Shown here one piece after another: positions 1 to 5,775 of a stretch of DNA of 10,452 nt. Every line of letters starts with the position of its first letter. The stretch's first letter is position 1. The stretch is taken from contig JAIRNN010000012.1 in assembly GCA_031257995.1 (NCBI GenBank), forward strand, positions 1 to 10,452. The letters run 5' to 3'. The position numbers were made by a program, and so were the translations under genes. This DNA is from Spirochaetaceae bacterium (lineage in GTDB: Bacteria > Spirochaetota > Spirochaetia > Treponematales > Breznakiellaceae). The notes beneath the pieces were generated by a model that saw only the letters and a program-made list of their open reading frames with translations, searched no databases and was not told the DNA's origin.

Positions 1-239
1 ATATCAAAGAACGCCGTGTCGAGGAACCAGTTGACGCACGTGTCCATGTCGTCAACGTCGCCGGGGTAGCCGTCCTTCACCGCCTTGACGCAGATGTCCC
101 GCGTCGATAACACTTGCAGACCCTTGGGCCGCCCCACATACTTGCCGCCGAGTTTGCCCTCGGCGTCGGTCAGGTGGTTCGGATAGAGCCACAAATCGGA
201 TTCGTGTAAGACCTCCAGGTCTTCCGTAATTCTTGGCAT
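1..239 (-). CDS. Unrecognised protein, 5' part; 3' end lies beyond the left edge
   Basis: An open frame of 79 codons starts at ATG 239 and runs off the window at base 1. The start is well supported: AGGAGGG lies about 6 nt upstream (around 246-252), an almost ideal ribosome-binding site. The protein begins MPRITEDLEVLHESDLWLYP and continues with a glycine/lysine-rich stretch and an acidic GDVDDMD segment before leaving the window. There is no signal peptide or membrane segment in the visible part. I do not recognise the family and cannot propose a function. It lies downstream of proS on the same strand, but more than 600 bases away with repeats and a possible terminator between, so it is probably a separate transcription unit. 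A longer overlapping frame (52-396) on the same strand lacks this ribosome site and is taken as a shadow. Confidence 0.7.
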   Translation of the reverse strand, partial: MPRITEDLEVLHESDLWLYPNHLTDAEGKLGGKYVGRPKGLQVLSTRDICVKAVKDGYPGDVDDMDTCVNWFLDTAFFD

Positions 240-308
240 AGCGCCCTCCTATAAAAGATTGAGTTACGGCGCGAAGGCCGCAGTTTGCTTGGGGAATGGC
301 CGGCGGCA

Positions 309-385
309 CGTTTAACCGCAGACAGATGGCGGCACCGGGCAGATGTACCCAGATGGAGAGAGGCGCGGGGTGAAAAATCCGCGGG
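309..385 (+). repeat. 'CACAGATG'-type interspersed repeat, copy 1
   Basis: Starting at TTTAACCGCAGACAGATGG (311), this stretch has several CAGATG units and ends in GTGAAAAATCCGCG. It aligns base by base with the reverse complement of about 10031-10102; the segments CAGATGNAGANAGGCGC and GTGAAAAATC are nearly identical. It shows no coding sense. It is one of three dispersed members in the window (the others are at 748-895 and 9987-10102). Confidence 0.65.
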
Positions 386-720
386 TATCCTGCCATCGGC
401 GGTTTGTTTGGGATAAAGCCTGTGGGTAATGCCGGGGAAAAGCGTCCGGGGGAGCCGGAAAAGGCCCCGCTGCCGGGGCGGAAGGAGAAAAAGAGATTAA
501 AAAAGAGCGGTGTTACGAATGGGAGGGGGGGGGGGCCTCCGTACTTTAGGCCCTAAACACCCTGAAACCGCCTCCAGACGGCCTGAAACACCCCTTTTAG
601 CCCTTTTTCCCGCTATTTTCGTTTTTATCATTACTGCCAACTTATCTCCATATAAAATAGAACGCCGCCCGGCTTACCCCCGGTGAAGCGCATAGTTCTT
701 TATACCACAGGTTGAGAAAA
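386..720. other. Gene-free stretch with an 11-G tract and short inverted repeats
   Basis: No open frame here has a ribosome-binding site or a recognisable product. It holds an uninterrupted run of 11 G at 525-535, a TTTAGG-C-CCTAAA inverted repeat just after it (about 544-557), and CCTGAAAC twice (around 560-590). The G run could slip in replication or cause sequencing error, but no gene lies close enough to suggest phase variation. Confidence 0.5.
459..479 (-). terminator. Possible weak intrinsic terminator
   Basis: GCCCCG (464-469) and CGGGGC (474-479) form a 6-bp all-GC stem with a 4-nt loop. Read on the minus strand it is followed by CTTTT. It could end transcripts coming from proS (stop at 855), but the T run is only four long and the distance is nearly 400 nt, so this is a candidate only. 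Confidence 0.3.
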
Positions 721-747
721 AATGTCAAGAGGAGCGCAAATCACGGA

Positions 748-895
748 CTTTCATCACATAGAACCGCAAATGGCATCACATGGCGGCGCGGGTAACACGG
801 ATGAACACTCACTCCGCGCTTTGGTTTTCCGCGGTCATCCGCATCATCTTCGGCTCATCGTGTTTCTGTGTCATCGGCGCTCGCGTTCAGGGCCG
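748..895. repeat. 'CACAGATG'-type interspersed repeat, copy 2, overlapping the proS 3' end
   Basis: The stretch from GAACCGCAAATGG to the region of TGTTTCTGTGTCATCGGCG has the same build as the copies at 309-385 and 9987-10102: AACCGC, repeated (A/C)AGATG-like units, GCGCGGGTAA, and an inverted second half. Its right part lies inside the last codons of proS: the terminal residues DDTETR and the TGA (855-857) are written in repeat sequence. The boundaries are approximate because the copies have diverged. Confidence 0.5.
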
Positions 896-2759
896 CGATT
901 TCCCGCTGGACGGCGGCGGCGATTTCGGCGGCGGCGGTTTCGACGGGGACGAGGCGGGCCTCCGTTTCACCGCGCCGTTTCACTTCGACGACGGGCGGGG
1001 AGGCGGCAAGGTTCTTGCCGCCGACAACGATGCGGTAGGGGCAGCCGATGAGGTCGGCATCGGCGAATTTTACGCCGGGGCGTTCGGGCCGGTCGTCAAG
1101 CAGGACTTCGACGCCCCGCCCGGCGAGATCATGCTCGAGGGTGTCGGCGGTCTCCTTCACCGCGCCTTCGTACTTGATGGGAATGATGACGGCGTGATAG
1201 GGGGCGAGGGTGGCGGGCCAGATGACGCCGGCCTCGTCGTGATGTTCCTCGATGACGGAGGCAAGGGTACGGTCAAGGCCGATGCCGTAACTGCCCATCA
1301 CGGGGATTTGGGCCTTGCCGTTTTCGTCGAGATAGGTCACGTTCATGGTTTTGGTGTACTTGTAACCGAGCTTGAATATGTGGCCGAGTTCGTTGCCCTT
1401 CTTTTCGTATAAGGCCGCGCCGCAGTGTACGCAGCGGTCTCCGGCGGCGGCGGTGCGGACATCGGCGATGATGTCCGGCTTCCAGTCGCGGCCAAAGATG
1501 ACGCTGGCGTAGTGCCTGTCCGCCTCGTTCGCGCCGGTTACGGCCCCGCAGCCGACGGTGTCGGCCGTCATGGCGGCGGCGCTCTTGTCGGCAATGATGG
1601 GAACGCCGCGCAGTCCGACAGGCCCGGCGAATCCGACGGGCGCGCCGGTGATGCGGGTAACGTCCGTGTCGGCGGCGAGGGAGACCTCGGCGGCTTTGAG
1701 GAGGGCGGCGAGTTTGGTCTCGTTGACTTCGAGGTCGCCCCGGATGCAGACGGCGTAAAACGCCTCCGCTTCCATGCCTGTGGGGGTCTCGATGTTCGCG
1801 GCGCGGTAGATCAAGGTCTTCACAAAGTTTTGGGGGACGGTGCGCATGAAGGCGCACAGTTCTTCTATAGTACGGACGCGCGGGGTGTCCATTTTTTGCG
1901 GCCCGTCCCGCGCCGGGGATTGCGGCGGGGGCGTTGCGGGGGTCTGACCCCCGCTGAGGGGGGTGGCGGGAGCCGTGCTTGCGTAGCAAGCTTGGGCGGG
2001 AGACAGGGGGGAGACTTCCCCCCCTTTTTTCTCAAAAGCGTCCTGACACTCGGCCTTTTCGACATTGGCGGCGTATCCGCATTTGGGGCAGAGAATGAGG
2101 GTGTTGTCGCCGATTTCGCTTTCCACCATGAATTCCTGGGAACCGGAGCCGCCCATCGCGCCTGAGTCGGCGCTGACGGGGATCGTGGCCAGGCCGCAAC
2201 GGGCGAAAACGCGGCGGTAGGCTTTGTCCATGTCGCGGTAGGTCTGGTCGAGGCTCGCTTCGTCCGCATGGTAGGAGTAGGCGTCTTTCATCACGAACTC
2301 GCGGCCGCGCATCACGCCGTAACGGGGGCGGATTTCGTCGCGGTATTTGGTGTTGATCTGGTAGACGGAGAGGGGGAGCTGTTTGTAGCTGGAAAGGTCG
2401 TCGCGGAGCATCGCGGTGACGGCTTCCTCGGCGGTAGGGGAGACGACAAAATCGCCGCCCGCGCGGTTTTTCACACGGAGCATGGACTCGCCCATCGCGT
2501 CCCAGCGGCCCGATTCTTTCCAGAGCTCGCCGGGGACAACGACGGGGGGCTTGATTTCGAGGCAGCCAATTGCGGCCATCTCTTCGCGGATGATCACCTC
2601 CAGTTTGTGGAACGAGCGCAGTCCCAGCGGGAGGTAGGCGAAAAGGCCGTTGGCGAGTTTGCGTAACAGGGCGGCCCGGAACATGAGGCGGTGGCTTGCG
2701 ATCACCGCGTCGCTGGGGACTTCGCGCAGGGTGGGCAGGTAACATTGGGTGTATTTCAT
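855..2759 (-). CDS. proS: Prolyl-tRNA synthetase, bacterial type with editing domain
   Basis: A class II aminoacyl-tRNA synthetase that charges tRNA-Pro with proline in the cytoplasm and clears mischarged tRNA through an inserted editing domain. Family hallmarks are visible in order: the class II core with EIRPRYGVMRGREFVMKDAYS (about 142-162), GAMGGSGSQEFMV (200-212), a CPKCGYAANVEKAE zinc-ribbon-like segment (224-237), the INS editing domain (about 295-455, with NFVKTLIYR and VNETKL), and motif 3 VMGSYGIGLDRTLASVIEEHH. At 634 residues it is longer than the usual 570 or so, because residues about 242-288, a Pro/Ser/Ala-rich stretch, are encoded by a palindromic repeat inserted in frame. The start at 2759 has no Shine-Dalgarno sequence (CCCCTCC precedes the ATG) and a TATACT box ends 7 nt upstream, which suggests a leaderless mRNA. 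The last residues (ADDTETR) are written in another repeat. Core, motifs and frame are intact, so it is likely functional. Confidence 0.97.
   Translation of the reverse strand: MKYTQCYLPTLREVPSDAVIASHRLMFRAALLRKLANGLFAYLPLGLRSFHKLEVIIREEMAAIGCLEIKPPVVVPGELWKESGRWDAMGESMLRVKNRAGGDFVVSPTAEEAVTAMLRDDLSSYKQLPLSVYQINTKYRDEIRPRYGVMRGREFVMKDAYSYHADEASLDQTYRDMDKAYRRVFARCGLATIPVSADSGAMGGSGSQEFMVESEIGDNTLILCPKCGYAANVEKAECQDAFEKKGGEVSPLSPAQACYASTAPATPLSGGQTPATPPPQSPARDGPQKMDTPRVRTIEELCAFMRTVPQNFVKTLIYRAANIETPTGMEAEAFYAVCIRGDLEVNETKLAALLKAAEVSLAADTDVTRITGAPVGFAGPVGLRGVPIIADKSAAAMTADTVGCGAVTGANEADRHYASVIFGRDWKPDIIADVRTAAAGDRCVHCGAALYEKKGNELGHIFKLGYKYTKTMNVTYLDENGKAQIPVMGSYGIGLDRTLASVIEEHHDEAGVIWPATLAPYHAVIIPIKYEGAVKETADTLEHDLAGRGVEVLLDDRPERPGVKFADADLIGCPYRIVVGGKNLAASPPVVEVKRRGETEARLVPVETAAAEIAAAVQREIAALNASADDTETR
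1914..2031 (-). repeat. Palindromic GC-rich repeat inserted in frame inside proS
   Basis: On the minus strand this reads G-tract, GGGGGAAGTCTCCCCC, GCTTGCTACGCAAGC, CCCCCTCAGCGGGGG, GGGGGTCAGACCCCC, then CCCCCGCAACGCCCCCGCC and ATCCC: a chain of perfect small palindromes. The same ordered blocks recur on the plus strand at 9155-9267, outside any gene. Within proS it adds about 40-47 residues between the zinc-ribbon-like segment and the editing domain without shifting the frame or adding a stop. Other bacterial ProRS proteins have only a short linker at this position (family knowledge). Confidence 0.85.
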
Positions 2760-2803
2760 GGAGGGGAGTATAGCGGGATTGGGGGAAAAAGGGAAGGCGG
2801 GGT
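2652..2803 (-). repeat. proS 5'-end repeat, copy A (the functional one)
   Basis: Reference copy of the triplicated segment: start codon, -10 box and first 36 codons of proS plus upstream DNA. 2707-2803 matches 5101-5197 with about 4 differences in 97. 2652-2776 matches 9003-9127 with about 12 differences in 125. All three share orientation. To the right of 2803 the sequence diverges into the first cargo. Confidence 0.9.
2767..2795 (-). promoter_or_regulatory. proS promoter, apparently leaderless
   Basis: TATACT (2767-2772, minus) is separated from the ATG by exactly 7 nt (CCCCTCC). Transcription would therefore begin at or next to the start codon, and the spacer has no Shine-Dalgarno. The -35 region 17 nt upstream, TTCCCT, is poor. 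The box and the 7-nt spacing are kept in copies B and C although the spacer bases there changed to CATCCCC. Confidence 0.55.
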
Positions 2804-2817
2804 GTTTAATCTAAAGG

Positions 2818-2898
2818 CTGTTTCAGAACGCGAGCGAGTTTTGAAACAGTCTCTCTGTAGTGGCCGCTTGAGCCACTCTTACGGCAATCCGCCCGTAA
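2818..2898. repeat. Cluster of three hairpins between divergent promoters
   Basis: Three inverted repeats follow each other. 2818-2829/2838-2849 is CTGTTTCAGAAC against GTTTTGAAACAG (12 bp, one G-T, 8-nt loop). 2859-2864/2872-2877 is AGTGGC/GCCACT. 2879-2884/2893-2898 is TTACGG/CCGTAA. They lie between the proS promoter (minus) and the methyltransferase promoter (plus). There is no T run, so these are not ordinary terminators. The right arm of the first hairpin recurs as AGTTTTTGGAACAGTCTC near 4410. Confidence 0.6.
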
Positions 2899-2908
2899 CC
2901 TTGGTTGC

Positions 2909-2937
2909 TTGACACATAGACAACCATCCAGCATAAT
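2909..2937 (+). promoter_or_regulatory. Promoter of the restriction-modification operon
   Basis: A perfect TTGACA (2909-2914), a 17-nt spacer and CATAAT (2932-2937) form a near-consensus sigma-70 promoter. The -10 ends 7 nt before the ATG at 2945 and no Shine-Dalgarno lies between, so the mRNA is predicted to be leaderless. Confidence 0.75.
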
Positions 2938-2944
2938 AAGTCCT

Positions 2945-3397
2945 ATGAAATTTCGGTTAGGGGAACTGTTTTGCGGGCCGGGCGGCATCGGCCATGCCGC
3001 AATTACCGCAAAAATTGCCGATCCAGATTATAAGATTCTCCACGCTTGGGCGAACGATTACGACAAGGATACCTGTAAAACCTTTGTCGAGAATGTTGCC
3101 AAAGATGACAAGACCGTTATCTGTCAAGACATTAGGACATTAAGTTACAACCGTCTGCAAAAAATATCGGATATTGACGCATTGGCTTTCGGGTTTCCCT
3201 GCAATGATTTTAGTGTTGTCGGTGAACAAAAAGGTATGGATGGTGTTTTCGGGCCGCTCTATTCGTATGGCGTTGACGCATTAAAAAAATTTAAGCCTAT
3301 ATGGTTTTTAGCGGAAAACGTTGGCGGATTGCGCAACGCCAACGATGGGCAAGCCTTTTCGAAAATATTGTTTGAGAGGCAAAAATGTCTAACTTAA
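2945..3397 (+). pseudogene. C5 cytosine DNA methyltransferase, 5' half only
   Basis: The first 150 residues carry the N-terminal motifs of m5C methyltransferases: motif I LFCGPGGIG (8-16) for S-adenosylmethionine, motif IV FGFPCNDFS with the catalytic Cys86, and motif VI ENVGGL (124-129). The stretch GEQKG.DG.FGPLYSYG resembles methyltransferases that pair with NgoFVII-type endonucleases. Frame and homology stop right after GQAFSKILFE. The QxRxR motif, target-recognition domain and motifs IX-X are all absent, so this cannot be a complete enzyme (family members are roughly 320-400 aa). The start at 2945 is chosen because it opens the conserved MKFRLGELF and sits 7 nt below the -10 box; upstream in-frame codons lie inside the promoter. 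The stop overlaps the next gene by 13 nt. Either it is a broken remnant or the catalytic half works with another protein; the first is far more likely. Confidence 0.85.
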
Positions 3398-4182
3398 ACC
3401 GCCATGAGAATTATGAATTACTGAATCTTATCGGATATGGACTTTCAAAGTTTAACTTTGATTTTGTGCATAGTTTTAATTTTAAAACAAAATCACAGTT
3501 TTATAATTATTTTGTTAATTTAGGCGTTGTTGAAACTGTTGGCACTGTCAAAAATCGCCAAGATTTATTTGATGGTATGACAACAGAAGGCACCAGAAAG
3601 GGCTGGTGGCAAAAAGGGCCTATCTATAAGCACCGGAAAGACTATATTGATTCTCTTTTTGGTGATCTTAATGTTAACGAGTATGCCGAAATTGTAAAAC
3701 TATCTATCTTTGATACTTTAAAGAAATCAAATAAAAAGATTGAAGGCATAGAAATTAAGGCGAGTCCTATTTTACGCTCTCAGTTTAAACAAATGCAGAA
3801 AACGGGGAGGGAAGCGGAATGTTATTTTTTGAATAATTATAAGAAAATTGATGCATTTTCAGATGCAAAAATCAATGATGCCCGTTTATTAGGTGATGGA
3901 TACGATTTTCAGCTAACAATGCCGCCAGGATATTATCTTGCAGAAGTTAAAGGAGTTCAAGCAAACAAAGGTCATATTCGTATGACTAAAAATGAATTTG
4001 ATAAGGCGAAAGAATATCAAGATAATTACGCTTTAATTATCATCTATAATTTAGAGGAAAATCCTCAAATGATTTCACTTTTTAATCCTGTAAAAAATTT
4101 AACCTTTAAAAAGCGGCGTATAACATCTGAGCAGACTTATTATCAATCTGTTAATAATGAATGGAATTTAGAAGGGGTATAA
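3385..4182 (+). CDS. Probable restriction endonuclease with C-terminal DUF3883 (PD-(D/E)XK-like) domain
   Basis: A 265-residue soluble protein. Its C-terminal half matches the DUF3883 pattern as I know it: GREAE (141-145), GYDFQL (172-177), LAEVKG (185-190) and an MTKNEFDKA helix (200-208). D174 with E187-x-K189 makes a PD-(D/E)XK-type metal site, so nuclease activity is likely. The N-terminal 130 residues, rich in aromatic residues and lysine, are not recognised and may read the DNA target. The start codon overlaps the end of the methyltransferase remnant by 13 nt and is preceded by GAGAGG, so translation is probably coupled. The gene is strongly AT-rich compared with proS and the repeats, a sign of recent transfer. 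No complete protecting methyltransferase is visible beside it, so its target must be absent or modified in this cell, or it restricts modified DNA. Confidence 0.75.
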   Translation: MSNLNRHENYELLNLIGYGLSKFNFDFVHSFNFKTKSQFYNYFVNLGVVETVGTVKNRQDLFDGMTTEGTRKGWWQKGPIYKHRKDYIDSLFGDLNVNEYAEIVKLSIFDTLKKSNKKIEGIEIKASPILRSQFKQMQKTGREAECYFLNNYKKIDAFSDAKINDARLLGDGYDFQLTMPPGYYLAEVKGVQANKGHIRMTKNEFDKAKEYQDNYALIIIYNLEENPQMISLFNPVKNLTFKKRRITSEQTYYQSVNNEWNLEGV

Positions 4183-4184
4183 TT

Positions 4185-4376
4185 ATGATAACAGTGGGAA
4201 GACCTATCAATGGGATTTCGATAAACGGATGCGAATGGCTACTTGATGACAGCAAAAACTTGAAAGTTTTTACGGAGAAAAACATTGCTATTCAATTTCT
4301 TAAAGAGCATGGTGTCTCAGACAACGAGATGGCAGACTATATATTCAATGATGATGTCGGCGAAGATGGAATATAA
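4185..4376 (+). CDS. Small protein of unknown function (63 aa)
   Basis: ATG 4185 follows the endonuclease stop by 2 nt and has AAGGGG about 8 nt upstream, so it belongs to the same operon; an upstream in-frame ATG (4161) lies inside the endonuclease gene and is less likely. The protein starts MITVGRPINGISINGCEWLL, has a short amphipathic region (about 31-43) and an acidic tail (DYIFNDDVGEDGI). There is no helix-turn-helix, so it is not an obvious controller protein, and no membrane segment. I recall GRPINGI-type small proteins in accessory DNA but know no function. An accessory or inhibitor of the neighbouring nuclease is possible but unproven. Confidence 0.65.
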   Translation: MITVGRPINGISINGCEWLLDDSKNLKVFTEKNIAIQFLKEHGVSDNEMADYIFNDDVGEDGI

Positions 4377-4380
4377 ATAA

Positions 4381-5055
4381 ATTGTAAATTGTCTTTGTTT
4401 TAAAATCTCAAGTTTTTGGAACAGTCTCGATTCCGCAAACTATACTCAAAATGCCTTTTACCATCAGCGCGAATCGCTAGCAGAAATACACGATACAAAC
4501 ATTGACGAATATTGTCAATTATTTGAAAAAGAATCCATTTTTTGTCATCTGCCTGAAGCGGAGACATTGATCCGTATCCATAACGACGGAAATTACTACC
4601 GCCGTCACATTCATGAAGATAAACATATTGATGCAGATACGGAAAATTCTGAAATCAAAAGTGTTAAAGTTCCATTATTTAGCCAAAAGACTGGAGAAGT
4701 GCAACGCCGTGGCGGGCTTAACTGGGGACAACGGCCTGGGCGAGAACCTAATCAAGCATATATTCAATTACCTCCAGAAGTATATAACAGTGACTTCTTT
4801 CCAAAAGCACCACAGAGTTTTACTGTTGTAACCGATGATGATAAATCGTTTATTTGCCGCCGTGCTGAAAAAGATGGGCAAGGCCATGCCATACATACGC
4901 CCCAAAACAATAGTTATTTAGGCGAGTATTTTAGAAACAGATTAGGATTAGTAAATGGGGCTTTTGTAACAAAGCGAGACTTAGAACGTTATAAAAGAAC
5001 CGATGTTGTATTCTACAAAATTGGCGATGAATATTACATGGATTTTCACGCCTGA
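4381..5055 (+). pseudogene. NgoFVII-type restriction endonuclease, C-terminal remnant without a start
   Basis: The frame is open from 4381 to TGA 5053-5055 (224 codons) but has no ATG or ribosome site in its first part; the only usable start is an internal TTG at 4567. The C-terminal part is typical of the NgoFVII family: GGLNWGQRPGREPNQAYI, a DFFPKAPQSFTVVTDD segment, NNSYLGEYFRNRLG, a DLERYKRTDVVFYKI stretch and the terminal MDFHA. In this family that end is the B3-like DNA-binding domain, following a phospholipase-D-like nuclease with HxK motifs (family knowledge). No HxK motif is present, so the catalytic half is missing. It was probably the partner of the truncated methyltransferase at 2945-3397, the two being the outer ends of one ancestral operon now interrupted by the DUF3883 gene and the 63-aa gene. 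Confidence 0.8.
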
Positions 5056-5100
5056 TTTACATCATTGATGATTTAATTTCTCAACCCAAATGCAAAACAA

Positions 5101-5197
5101 GCGTCGCTGGGGACTTCGCGCAGAGTGGGCAGGTAACATTGGGTGTATTTCATGGGGATGAGTATAGCGGGATTGGGGGAAAAAGGGAAGGCGGGGT
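5101..5197 (-). pseudogene. proS 5'-end repeat, copy B
   Basis: A copy of the proS promoter -10, ATG (5153) and first 18 codons (MKYTQCYLPTLREVPSDA), after which the frame runs into unrelated DNA and stops at 5073. It matches 2707-2803 with about 4 differences in 97, including 25 or more bases upstream of the start. It separates the first cargo from the second. Its TATACT promoter would fire leftwards, antisense to the NgoFVII remnant. Confidence 0.9.
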
Positions 5198-5260
5198 TTA
5201 AGCGGGGTGGTGAGGGAGGGTGGGGGTTAAGCGGGGTGGTGGAGAGGAAGGGGCGGCGGT
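5198..5260 (+). repeat. G-rich direct repeat with a G-quadruplex motif
   Basis: TTAAGCGGGGTGGTG occurs at 5198-5212 and again at 5227-5241 (29-nt period). Between 5204 and 5226 four G runs (4, 3, 3, 5) with loops of 6, 1 and 1 nt fit the usual G-quadruplex pattern. It follows the hicA stop codon on the opposite strand. Nothing coding is seen. Confidence 0.6.
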
Positions 5261-5270
5261 TAGGTGGGGA

Positions 5271-5444
5271 TCAGGAAAAAAACTTGATGATCGCTTTTGC
5301 TACCAGTTCATTAATATTGGGGTGACGGGGAACTTGAGTCGATGTATTTGTTCGAGGATTTTCGTAAATATCGTGGCTTGCCCCATGCCGCACAAAAATG
5401 CCGCCCCGTTTAGCAATTTCTTTGAGCACTTTTTGCCGTTTCAT
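5271..5444 (-). CDS. hicA: HicA-type toxin (mRNA interferase)
   Basis: A 57-residue protein that begins MKRQKVLKEIAKRGGIFVRH and ends in a VPRHPNINELVAKAIIK segment, the typical HicA layout: small double-stranded-RNA-binding-like fold, catalytic histidine in G-A-S-H-D-I-Y (His24), and a C-terminal PRH..IN.....I.K signature. HicA toxins bind and cleave mRNA and are neutralised by HicB (family knowledge). Its ATG overlaps the hicB stop in an ATGA arrangement (5441-5444), so translation is coupled. Length fits the family and the catalytic His is present, so it appears functional. Here the toxin is the second gene, the reverse of the classical hicA-hicB order. Confidence 0.9.
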   Translation of the reverse strand: MKRQKVLKEIAKRGGIFVRHGASHDIYENPRTNTSTQVPRHPNINELVAKAIIKFFS

Positions 5445-5647
5445 GCAAGAGTCTTGAGCCTCAAAACACCGCTTTTTCGTTTTTGCGCCAGCCGGGTTTC
5501 TTCTTCCTGCCGGATTTGGTAGACATCGGCAAGCATTTCTTCTAACTCGGCAAGATCATGCCCTTGAGTAAGATGGTCGGGGTAGGCATCCAAATAGCCC
5601 ACAACCCAGCCGTCATCCGCTTTCCAGTAGGTATACGTAACTTCCAT
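5441..5647 (-). CDS. hicB: HicB-family antitoxin
   Basis: A 68-residue protein whose first half (TYTYWKADDGWVVGYLDAYP, then DHLTQGHDLAELEEML) matches the short HicB antitoxin core, a partly degraded RNase-H-like fold that sequesters HicA. The C-terminus is a charged helix (QEEETRLAQKRK) with no evident DNA-binding motif, so any autoregulation would need another feature. ATG 5647 is chosen because GGGAGAGG lies about 7 nt upstream and the conserved YTYW starts there; an upstream in-frame extension to 5725 crosses the promoter. It overlaps hicA by 4 nt, forming a two-gene operon upstream of the proS copy B. Confidence 0.85.
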   Translation of the reverse strand: MEVTYTYWKADDGWVVGYLDAYPDHLTQGHDLAELEEMLADVYQIRQEEETRLAQKRKSGVLRLKTLA

Positions 5648-5663
5648 AATTCGGCCTCTCCCT

Positions 5664-5693
5664 ACTATACCGCTTTCCCGGCTTTTTGGGCAA
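5664..5693 (-). promoter_or_regulatory. Likely hicBA promoter
   Basis: On the minus strand, TTGCCC (5688-5693), an 18-nt spacer and TATAGT (5664-5669) lie just upstream of the hicB ribosome site. The predicted start near 5657 leaves a leader of about 10 nt that still contains GGGAGAGG. Confidence 0.45.
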
Positions 5694-5775
5694 GGGATAG
5701 GGGATAAGGGGCGGGGGTATGTCAATAACGAGCGATTACTTCACCTTATTTTATTCTTCCCCCCAGCGCATCTCC

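Noticed and set aside
525..535. Phase-variable G tract
   Set aside because: The run lies more than 250 bases from any start codon and not in a recognisable promoter spacer, so a switching role is unsupported.
240..854. tRNA or other structured RNA gene in the gap left of proS
   Set aside because: No cloverleaf pattern or T-loop consensus was seen; the hairpins belong to repeats or a weak terminator.
780..2165. Long plus-strand open frames (780-1412 and 1425-2165) and minus-frame shadows opposite or within proS
   Set aside because: They mirror the GC-rich codons of proS, have low-complexity Gly/Ala/Arg composition, no ribosome site and no family resemblance.
2806..2988. 60-aa minus-strand frame between proS and the methyltransferase
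   Set aside because: It spans the hairpin cluster and the methyltransferase promoter, has no ribosome site and no recognisable features.
5062..5075. ATCATTGATGAT palindrome after the NgoFVII remnant as a terminator
   Set aside because: The stem is 5 bp and AT-rich with a 2-nt gap and only a short T stretch; too weak to support.
5198..5260. CRISPR-like array
   Set aside because: Only two G-rich repeat units with an irregular context, no spacer pattern and no cas genes; no other regularly spaced repeats were seen in the window.
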